The position numbers were made by a program, and so were the translations under genes. Of a stretch of DNA of 8,661 nucleotides, positions 1 through 5,242 are shown one piece after another; the stretch's first letter is position 1; every line of letters starts with the position of its first letter. Under the pieces are notes generated by a model. That model saw only the letters and a list, made by a program, of their open reading frames with translations. It made no database searches and was not told the DNA's origin. Source of the stretch: Lachnospiraceae bacterium (lineage in GTDB: Bacteria > Bacillota > Clostridia > Lachnospirales > Anaerotignaceae); NCBI GenBank assembly GCA_028695945.1, contig JAQVIB010000080.1, positions 1 through 8,661 of the forward strand, written 5' to 3'.

Positions 1-14
1 AATAATTCAAATTT

Positions 15-30
15 TGTTGTAAATACAACA
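15..30. promoter_or_regulatory. 16-bp palindrome, candidate CRP/FNR-type activator site
   Basis: The sequence TGTTGTAAATACAACA has perfect 7-bp arms around a 2-bp centre. It can also be read as TGTTG-N6-CAACA, the same 5-6-5 layout as classical CRP-family operators. Its centre (22.5) lies about 41.5 bp upstream of the start expected from the TATAAT at 52-57, the class II activator position. Downstream lies hcp, which in many anaerobes is controlled by HcpR, a CRP/FNR-family regulator. Symmetry and spacing are seen directly; the identity of the protein that binds is inference. Confidence 0.5.
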
Positions 31-57
31 TACATGAAAGTTGAATTAAAGTATAAT
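29..57 (+). promoter_or_regulatory. Promoter for the cupin-rubredoxin-hcp unit
   Basis: A perfect -10 box, TATAAT, lies at 52-57. Seventeen bases upstream, the -35 position (29-34) reads CATACA, which matches TTGACA at only three positions and overlaps the right arm of the palindrome at 15-30. A good -10 with a poor -35 fits an activator-dependent promoter. The predicted transcript would start near base 64 and carry a leader of about 70 bases before the cupin start. No other good promoter is visible in the first 134 bases. Confidence 0.5.
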
Positions 58-134
58 CTGTTCATACTTAATTGAGGGATAAAATCTTAAAACAAAAATA
101 ATACTAAGGTAGCTATTTAAAAGGAGGTTTATTA

Positions 135-449
135 ATGATTGAGGAGATATATAAAATATCAACAGGAAACGAAAAAGCAGTTGAACGGGTAATTCAAGAT
201 GAAAATATTCACTATATTCATATGGTTTTCAATAAAAATGAAGGATTGCCAGAGCATTTTTCAAATTCAAATGTTTATATGACTGTTGTAAGGGGAAAGC
301 TATCCATTGGGCTTAATGAACAAGGGATAAACGAATACCATAACGGTACAGTTCTTAAAATTCCAGTTAACACAAAAATGAATGTAAAAAATTTGTCAGA
401 TGAGGTGTTGGAACTTATTGTTGTAAAAGCACCTGCACCTGAAAAATAA
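135..449 (+). CDS. Small single-domain cupin protein, metal site degraded
   Basis: This 104-residue protein has the length and pattern of a one-domain cupin (a small beta-barrel). Cupin motif 1 can be placed at residues 37-54 (G37, H41, then TVVRG ending at G54). Motif 2 can be placed at 71-86 (G71, P77, N86). The residues that normally bind metal are mostly missing: the second histidine of HxH is S43, the glutamate position is near V47/Y48, and the motif 2 histidine is M82. It may therefore not be a metal enzyme, and a sensing, binding or structural role is equally possible. The start is set by AAGGAGG at 121-127, seven bases before the ATG. It is the first gene of a likely operon with rubredoxin and hcp, which hints at a redox or nitrosative stress role. 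No specific function can be assigned. Confidence 0.8.
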   Translation: MIEEIYKISTGNEKAVERVIQDENIHYIHMVFNKNEGLPEHFSNSNVYMTVVRGKLSIGLNEQGINEYHNGTVLKIPVNTKMNVKNLSDEVLELIVVKAPAPEK

Positions 450-479
450 TAAAATTATTGTTTATTTAGGAGGAAAATT

Positions 480-644
480 ATTGTAAAATATATATGTATC
501 CCTTGTGGATATATTTATGATCCTGAACAGGGTGACCCTGATAGTGGAATTGCACCAGGAACACCTTTTGAGAACATTCCTGAGGATTGGGTATGCCCTA
601 TTTGTTCAGTGGGCAAGGACGAGTTTGAACCCGTTAAAGAGTGA
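480..644 (+). CDS. Rubredoxin, with a probable ATT start codon
   Basis: This 54-residue protein is a typical rubredoxin, a small cytoplasmic one-electron carrier with one iron held by four cysteines. The ligands are C6 and C9 (CIPCGY) and C39 and C42 (CPIC). Other family hallmarks are YDPEQGDPDSGI, the aromatic and proline core PGTPFENIPEDW, and VGKDEFE. The frame has no ATG, GTG or TTG before the first cysteine; the TTG at 481 is out of frame and runs straight into a stop. With AGGAGG at 468-473, the ATT at 480-482 has six bases of spacing and gives an N-terminus reading (M)VKYIC, as in other rubredoxins. ATT at 477 is the only nearby alternative. It sits 30 bases after the cupin and 25 before hcp, so it is a candidate electron donor to Hcp. 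A natural rare start or an ATG-to-ATT change is possible. Confidence 0.9.
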   Translation: MVKYICIPCGYIYDPEQGDPDSGIAPGTPFENIPEDWVCPICSVGKDEFEPVKE

Positions 645-669
645 AACCATTAAAAGGAGGTTATGAATT

Positions 670-2301
670 ATGAGTATGTTCTGTTTTCAATGTCAAGAAA
701 CTGCAAAAGGTACAGGTTGTGAAATTAAAGGTGTTTGTGGAAAAAATGAAGTGGTAGCAAAATTACAAGATTTGCTTGTTTATGTTACAAAAGGGATTGC
801 CGATGTAGTTGTAAAAGGTGAAATTGATGCAAAATCCATCAGTGAAGTAAACCATCAGGTTTTAAAGAGTCTTTTTATAACTATTACAAATGCTAATTTT
901 GATGAGGATGCAATAGAAAAGCAAATTGTTAAGATGATTGATTTGAGAAACCAGTTGAAAAAACAGGTTTCTGGCGTTAAGCTTAGCGATGCGGCAGAGT
1001 TTGAAGTAACAGACCGAGCTTCCATGTTGGAAAAAGCAGCAAAAGTTGGAGTCCTTTCAACAGAGAATGAAGATGTTCGTTCCCTTAGAGAAATGATTAT
1101 CTACGGCTTAAAAGGAATGGCAGCATATACACATCATGCCCTTAACATAGGCAAAGAAAACCTTGATATTAATGCATTTATATATAAAGCACTTGCAGCT
1201 ACAATGGATGATTCTTTAACAGCCGATGACCTTGTTGCCCTTACATTAAAAACTGGAGAGCATGGAGTAAGTGCTATGGCACTTCTTGATGAAGCAAATA
1301 CTTCAAAATATGGTAACCCAGAAATTACAAGTGTTAATATTGGTGTAAGAAAAAATCCTGCAATATTAATTTCTGGTCATGACCTTACAGACTTAGAGCA
1401 GTTACTTGAGCAGACACAAGGCACAGGTGTAGATGTGTATACACATAGCGAAATGCTTCCTGCACATTATTACCCTGCATTTAAAAAATATGATAACTTT
1501 GCAGGAAACTATGGTGGTTCATGGTGGCAGCAAATTACAGAGTTTGAAACCTTTAATGGTCCAATTCTATTTACAACAAATTGTATTGTTCCGCCAAGAA
1601 GTGAAGAAATTAGAGGAAGAATATTTACTTCAGGTGCATCTGGATACCCAGGATGTTCACATATAGTTCCGGACGAAAACGGCAAAAAAGATTTCACTGC
1701 AATTATTGAAATGGCTAAAAAATGTAAACCTCCTGTGGAAATTGAAACAGGTAATATAGTTGGTGGCTTTGCTCATAACCAAGTAATAGCCCTTGCAGAT
1801 AAAGTGGTTGAAGCAGTTAAATCTGGTGCTATTAAAAAATTCTTTGTAATGGCTGGCTGTGATGGCAGAATGAAATCACGTGAATACTACACTTCATTTG
1901 CAGAAAAGTTACCTAAAGATACCGTTATTCTTACTGCTGGCTGTGCAAAATATCGTTACAATAAACTTAACCTTGGCGACATAGGCGGAATTCCAAGAGT
2001 GCTTGATGCAGGTCAGTGTAACGATTCTTATTCACTTGCTGTAATTGCATTGAAATTAAAAGAAGTATTCGGTCTTGACGATGTAAATGAACTTCCTATT
2101 GCATACAACATTGCTTGGTACGAGCAAAAAGCAGTAATCGTTTTACTTGCTTTGCTTTCCTTAGGAGTAAAGAACATTCATCTTGGACCAACATTACCAG
2201 GCTTCTTATCCCCTAATGTAGCAAAAGTTCTTGTTGAGAAGTTTGGAATTGCAGGCGTTGGAACAGTTGAAGATGACATTAAATTATTCATGGGTGAATG
2301 A
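670..2301 (+). CDS. hcp: Hybrid cluster protein / hydroxylamine reductase, class I
   Basis: Hcp is a cytoplasmic iron-sulfur protein that reduces hydroxylamine to ammonia in vitro and nitric oxide to N2O in vivo, and it serves in nitrosative stress defence. At 543 residues it is close to the class I length (about 550). The N-terminus has C5, C8, C17 and C23 in CX2CX8CX5C spacing, the class I pattern of anaerobes for the cubane cluster. All ligands of the hybrid Fe-S-O cluster can be placed by their motifs: H237 (GHDL), E261 (THSEM), C305 (TTNC), C397 (AGCDG, the persulfide cysteine), C425 (TAGCAKYR), C450 (GQCND), E485 and K487 (WYEQK). Nothing is missing, so it should be active. AGGAGG at 655-660 lies nine bases before the ATG; a second ATG at 676 is possible. 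It is the last gene of the cupin-rubredoxin-hcp unit. No Hcr-type reductase is present, so rubredoxin is the likely local electron source (inference). Confidence 0.97.
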   Translation: MSMFCFQCQETAKGTGCEIKGVCGKNEVVAKLQDLLVYVTKGIADVVVKGEIDAKSISEVNHQVLKSLFITITNANFDEDAIEKQIVKMIDLRNQLKKQVSGVKLSDAAEFEVTDRASMLEKAAKVGVLSTENEDVRSLREMIIYGLKGMAAYTHHALNIGKENLDINAFIYKALAATMDDSLTADDLVALTLKTGEHGVSAMALLDEANTSKYGNPEITSVNIGVRKNPAILISGHDLTDLEQLLEQTQGTGVDVYTHSEMLPAHYYPAFKKYDNFAGNYGGSWWQQITEFETFNGPILFTTNCIVPPRSEEIRGRIFTSGASGYPGCSHIVPDENGKKDFTAIIEMAKKCKPPVEIETGNIVGGFAHNQVIALADKVVEAVKSGAIKKFFVMAGCDGRMKSREYYTSFAEKLPKDTVILTAGCAKYRYNKLNLGDIGGIPRVLDAGQCNDSYSLAVIALKLKEVFGLDDVNELPIAYNIAWYEQKAVIVLLALLSLGVKNIHLGPTLPGFLSPNVAKVLVEKFGIAGVGTVEDDIKLFMGE

Positions 2302-2353
2302 TAACTATAGGAAATTACTACAGTTTGAAAATTAAATAAAATATAAATTCAAG

Positions 2354-2397
2354 AAGTGAAATCTTTGGTAATCCTATTGCCATGGGTTTCACTTTTT
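2354..2397 (+). terminator. Rho-independent terminator after hcp
   Basis: AAGTGAAA (2354-2361) pairs perfectly with TTTCACTT (2387-2394), and the T run continues to 2397. The loop can pair further through TTGG and CCA. The stem is AT-rich but sits about 50 bases after the hcp stop and before the next promoter, where a terminator is expected. Confidence 0.7.
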
Positions 2398-2423
2398 AAT
2401 TACTAAATAATGCAAAAAAAGTA

Positions 2424-2452
2424 TTGACAAGCACAATAGTATTAAATATAAT
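2424..2452 (+). promoter_or_regulatory. Consensus vegetative promoter for the OhrR-like operon
   Basis: TTGACA (2424-2429) and TATAAT (2447-2452) are both perfect and are separated by exactly 17 bases. This should be a strong sigma-A-type promoter. The start would fall near 2459, leaving a leader of about 65 bases before the regulator gene at 2525. A strong promoter with an operator laid over it is usual for an autorepressed MarR-family operon. Confidence 0.85.
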
Positions 2453-2460
2453 TGTATTGT
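2433..2460. promoter_or_regulatory. Inverted repeat over the -10 box, candidate OhrR operator
   Basis: ACAATAGTAT (2433-2442) and ATTGTATTGT (2451-2460) form an imperfect inverted repeat with 8 of 10 positions matching, spanning the spacer, the -10 box and the expected start. Inside it, AATTGTA (2450-2456) is an exact half of the OhrR box known from Bacillus subtilis (TACAATT-N-AATTGTA). The other half, TTAAATA at 2442-2448, is poor. A repressor bound here would block RNA polymerase. The symmetry is seen; binding by the downstream regulator is inferred. Confidence 0.5.
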
Positions 2461-2524
2461 AATCAATTTAAATTAGTAAAATTTAATTTTCTGAAGTAAA
2501 AGTAACTTATTTGGGAGAAAAAAT

Positions 2525-2956
2525 ATGAATAACGAGGCTTTAAAATTAAAAAACCAACTTTGTTTTCCTTTATATGCCTGTTCAAGGGAAGTAATAAAAA
2601 AGTATAAGCCGTTACTGGATAAAGTAGGGCTTACATATACACAGTACATTGCTATGATGATGTTATGGGGAAAAAAGAGTGTAAATGTGAAATCTTTAGG
2701 AGAGGAATTGTACCTGGATTCTGGAACATTAACACCCTTACTTAAAAAAATGGAAGCACAAGGCTTGGTAACTAGGAAACGAGCTGTTGAAGACGAGAGA
2801 AATGTAATAGTAACTATTACAGAAGAGGGTGAAAACCTGAAAGAAAAAGTATCACAAATACCTGTTAAAATGGGTAATTGCCTTTCACTTTCAAAAGAAG
2901 ACATAAAATTGCTTCACAAACTGCTTTATAAGGTTTTAGAAAATATAACCGATTGA
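2525..2956 (+). CDS. ohrR: OhrR-like MarR-family peroxide-sensing repressor
   Basis: This 143-residue winged-helix protein closely follows OhrR. OhrR dimers repress peroxide-defence genes and leave DNA when a reactive N-terminal cysteine is oxidised by organic peroxides. That cysteine is C13 in the motif LCFPLYACSRE. The two tyrosines that hydrogen-bond it in B. subtilis OhrR correspond to Y27 and Y38 (KYKPLLDKVGLTYTQY). The DNA-reading region is LYLDSGTLTPLLKKMEAQGL (about 62-82), followed by the wing with the family's DER motif. Extra cysteines are C19 and C119; C119 lies near the place of the resolving cysteine in two-cysteine OhrR proteins such as that of Xanthomonas. It heads a likely operon with a flavodoxin-like protein, a metal exporter and a peroxidase, and probably controls them and itself. 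Its usual target ohr is not in the window, so a changed regulon or signal is possible. The ribosome site (TTGGGAGAAA, 2511-2520) is weaker than those of its neighbours. Confidence 0.85.
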   Translation: MNNEALKLKNQLCFPLYACSREVIKKYKPLLDKVGLTYTQYIAMMMLWGKKSVNVKSLGEELYLDSGTLTPLLKKMEAQGLVTRKRAVEDERNVIVTITEEGENLKEKVSQIPVKMGNCLSLSKEDIKLLHKLLYKVLENITD

Positions 2957-2998
2957 TGATGTGTCGTTTATACTTTAAAGTTTAAGGAGGAAAAGAAA

Positions 2999-3409
2999 AT
3001 GAATATTGAAGTTAGATATTATACAAAAACAGGTAATACTAAGAAACTGGCTGACGCAATTGCAGAAGAAGTTGGCGTAGAGGCAAAGCCAATTAGTGTT
3101 CCTATAACAGAAGAAACTGATATACTTTTTTTAGGAAGTTCTGTTTATGCCGCAGAGATTGACCCACAGGTGAAAAAATTTATTGCTCGTCTGGATGGAA
3201 AGGTAAAAATGGTCGTTTCCTTTAGCACAGCCGCTATCTATCAGTGTGCCTTTAGGCAAGTTAAAAAACATGTGAACGCTAAAGGAATTAAAGTGGCGGA
3301 TGAAGAATTTCACTGCAGTGGTCAGTTTAATCTGATGCATAAAGGGAAACCTGACAATAAGGATATTGCAAATGTAAAAGAGTTTGCAAGAAAAATTATA
3401 GAAAAGTAA
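2999..3409 (+). CDS. Flavodoxin-like protein (short chain)
   Basis: This 136-residue cytoplasmic protein has the flavodoxin fold and probably binds FMN as an electron carrier. The phosphate loop is clear: YYTKTGNTKKLADAIA at residues 7-22, with T9, T11, N13 and T14 in the FMN phosphate positions. The second loop is GSSVYAAEIDP (46-56) and the third FSTAAIYQCAF (75-85). Y50 and Y81 are candidates for stacking against the flavin. The length fits short-chain flavodoxins (about 140 residues) that lack the extra insert of the long-chain group. AAGGAGG at 2984-2990 is eight bases before the ATG. It starts 42 bases after the regulator stop, so it is likely co-transcribed and peroxide-responsive. It could supply electrons to the peroxidase system downstream, but its partner is unknown. 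Some proteins of this group act in other reductive roles, so no specific name is given. Confidence 0.87.
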   Translation: MNIEVRYYTKTGNTKKLADAIAEEVGVEAKPISVPITEETDILFLGSSVYAAEIDPQVKKFIARLDGKVKMVVSFSTAAIYQCAFRQVKKHVNAKGIKVADEEFHCSGQFNLMHKGKPDNKDIANVKEFARKIIEK

Positions 3410-3452
3410 TTCGTATATTTTGCTATAGATTAAGAAACGAAGGATGATTAGC

Positions 3453-4565
3453 TTGGAACAGTTTGAAAATCGTGAAAAAATGATTTACAAGGCAGGGATT
3501 GTTGGAATTGCCGTTAACGCATTGCTTGCGGCGATAAAGCTTTTGATAAGCGGTATGACGGGTTCAGTTGCTATAGCTTCTGATGCCGTAAATAATATAA
3601 GCGATGGAGCATCTTCAATTATAACCATACTTGGTTCCAAGCTTGCATCAAAGGATCCAGACGACAAACACCCATATGGACATGGCAGAATTGAGTATAT
3701 AACGGGTTTAATTATATCTATAATTGTAATTGTAGTTGGAATTGAATTTCTAAAGACTTCGGTTTTGGCAATAATAAATCCTAAAGAAGTTAATTTCACT
3801 TGGGCATCAGTTATAATAATGGCAATTACCATTTTTGCTAAAATTCTTTTAAGTTTGTACAACAAAAAGCAAGGCAAAAAATCTAATTCACCAGCACTTA
3901 TTGCTTCAAGTGCAGATGCTATGGGTGATGCGGCAGTTACTTCCATAACTGTAATTGCGGCTATTATTTCTCTTTTTACAAAGTTTCGTATAGATGGTTA
4001 TGCAGGTTTAATTGTTTCTGGATTTATTTTATATTCTGGTATTCAATTGGTTACTGAAATATTCCATGATATTATTGGAAAACGTGGTGACAAAAACCTT
4101 GCAAATGAAATTTACAGTGAAATAAATAAAACACCAATGGTTAAAGGTGCTTACGATTTGGTTTTACACAATTATGGACCAAACCGTTATCTTGGGTCTG
4201 TAAATGTGGAAATTGAAGATACCTATACAGTAAAACAGGTTACAGAAATTTTAAATCCTGTTCAAGAAAGAATTATGGACAAGTTTGGTATTTATTTTTC
4301 CTTTGGCATTTATGCTGTAAACACAACTGATGAAAAAATTATTGCAAGCAGGAAAAAGGTTTTAGAGATATTAAGTAATTGGTCTGAAATTCTTAATATG
4401 CACGCATTTTTTATAGATGAAGAGCGAAAAACCATTCGTTTTGATATTGTTGTTACATTTAAACTGAAAAACAGTAAGAAACTAAAGGAGGATATTTCGG
4501 CACAAATTCAGCGTGAATTTCCAAATTACAAAACAAACATTAAAATTGACCATAGGTTTGTATAA
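3453..4565 (+). CDS. Cation diffusion facilitator, predicted Mn2+ exporter
   Basis: A CDF-family inner-membrane antiporter that exports divalent metal in exchange for protons. Six membrane helices are visible in the first 205 residues, followed by a cytoplasmic tail. The transport site is built from NxxxD in helix 2 (N47, D51, in SDAVNNISD) and DxxxD in helix 5 (D155, D159, in ADAMGD). Zinc transporters usually have histidine here, whereas the N-D-D-D set is reported for manganese exporters such as pneumococcal MntE. The loop motif DPDDKHPYGHGRIEY is also conserved. The tail is long: one dimerisation domain (about 208-285) is followed by a second similar segment (about 300-370), making 370 residues against about 300 for simple members. 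The start chosen is TTG at 3453, because AAGGA (3440-3444) lies eight bases before it. The ATG at 3444 in the same frame would overlap that site and add three residues. Manganese export beside peroxide defence is a sensible pairing, though metal choice is inferred. Confidence 0.88.
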   Translation: MEQFENREKMIYKAGIVGIAVNALLAAIKLLISGMTGSVAIASDAVNNISDGASSIITILGSKLASKDPDDKHPYGHGRIEYITGLIISIIVIVVGIEFLKTSVLAIINPKEVNFTWASVIIMAITIFAKILLSLYNKKQGKKSNSPALIASSADAMGDAAVTSITVIAAIISLFTKFRIDGYAGLIVSGFILYSGIQLVTEIFHDIIGKRGDKNLANEIYSEINKTPMVKGAYDLVLHNYGPNRYLGSVNVEIEDTYTVKQVTEILNPVQERIMDKFGIYFSFGIYAVNTTDEKIIASRKKVLEILSNWSEILNMHAFFIDEERKTIRFDIVVTFKLKNSKKLKEDISAQIQREFPNYKTNIKIDHRFV

Positions 4566-4609
4566 TTTAAACCCTTTGGTAGAACAAAAATTAAAAGGAG
4601 GAAAAGATT

Positions 4610-5140
4610 ATGGGAATATATGATTATAGCGTTAAAAAAGTGGATGGCAGTGAGGTATCACTAAAAGAGTATGCTGGAAAAGTGTTGTTAATAGTGAATA
4701 CAGCTACAGGCTGTGGATTTACACCTCAATACGAGGGTTTAGAAAAGCTGTATGCCCAGTATAAGGATAAAGGCTTTGAAATACTAGACTTTCCTTGCAA
4801 TCAGTTTTTAAATCAAGCACCTGGAACTGACGAAGAGATAGTGAGTTTCTGCAAACTTAGGTACGATACAAAATTTGAAACCTTTGCAAAAATTGAAGTT
4901 AATGGAGATAATGCTAGTCCATTATACAAGTTTTTAAAGCAGCAGAAACCTGAAGAAACGGACAATGGTTTAATGGATGGTTTACACAAAAAGCTTGAGG
5001 GTATTTTTTCAGCAGAAAAAACAGATATACAATGGAATTTTACAAAATTTCTTGTAGACAGAGAAGGAAATGTAATAAGCAGGTTTGCACCAACAGTAAC
5101 ACCTAAAGAATTAGAAGAACATATCAGTAAAATTATGTAA
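4610..5140 (+). CDS. Glutathione peroxidase family protein, cysteine type
   Basis: A 176-residue soluble peroxidase of the thioredoxin fold that reduces hydrogen or organic peroxides. Bacterial cysteine-type members usually take electrons from thioredoxin rather than glutathione. The peroxidatic residue is C35 in TGCGFTPQY, encoded by TGT and so not selenocysteine. The rest of the catalytic set is Q65 (FPCNQF) and W142-N143 (WNFTKFLVDREG). C63 is the structural cysteine of FPCNQF. C81, in FCKLRYDTKF, matches the resolving cysteine of plant and bacterial thioredoxin-dependent members. Length is standard and nothing is missing. Next to the usual FGNQ sequence, this protein has FLNQAPG. AGGAGG at 4596-4601 gives eight bases of spacing. 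It follows the transporter by 44 bases and is probably the last gene of the OhrR-like operon, acting as its peroxide-removing enzyme. Confidence 0.95.
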   Translation: MGIYDYSVKKVDGSEVSLKEYAGKVLLIVNTATGCGFTPQYEGLEKLYAQYKDKGFEILDFPCNQFLNQAPGTDEEIVSFCKLRYDTKFETFAKIEVNGDNASPLYKFLKQQKPEETDNGLMDGLHKKLEGIFSAEKTDIQWNFTKFLVDREGNVISRFAPTVTPKELEEHISKIM

Positions 5141-5146
5141 GAACAA

Positions 5147-5185
5147 AATCCACCATCTGGTATTTTTAGTATTGGATGGTGGGTT
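5147..5185. terminator. Stem-loop after the peroxidase gene, possible terminator
   Basis: An 11-bp stem (5147-5157 with 5175-5185, one G-T pair) has the core CCACCATC/GATGGTGG and a 17-base loop. It begins six bases after the peroxidase stop, where a terminator is expected. On the + strand no T run follows (GAAATACG). On the - strand the stem is followed by ATTTTG, so it would work better, though still weakly, in that direction. It may end transcription inefficiently or protect the 3' end of the mRNA. Confidence 0.5.
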
Positions 5186-5242
5186 GAAATACGTTAATAT
5201 AAGTGTTAAATAAGAAAATGACATTTTGGAAAGAGGGCATAT

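Noticed and set aside
2473..2904. Minus-strand reading frame of 143 codons
   Set aside because: It lies opposite the OhrR-like gene, which has clear family motifs and an upstream promoter. The reverse protein resembles nothing known and has no ribosome site.
3485..3946. Minus-strand reading frame of 153 codons
   Set aside because: It is antisense to the membrane helices of the CDF transporter. Its hydrophobic runs mirror the opposite strand.
4712..4714. Possible selenocysteine at the peroxidase active site
   Set aside because: The codon is TGT, an ordinary cysteine, so no selenocysteine insertion is involved.
5184..5212. Promoter TTGAAA-17-TAAATA ahead of the chemoreceptor gene
   Set aside because: The -10 box matches TATAAT at only three positions, and the -35 overlaps the stem-loop arm. 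It is not convincing.
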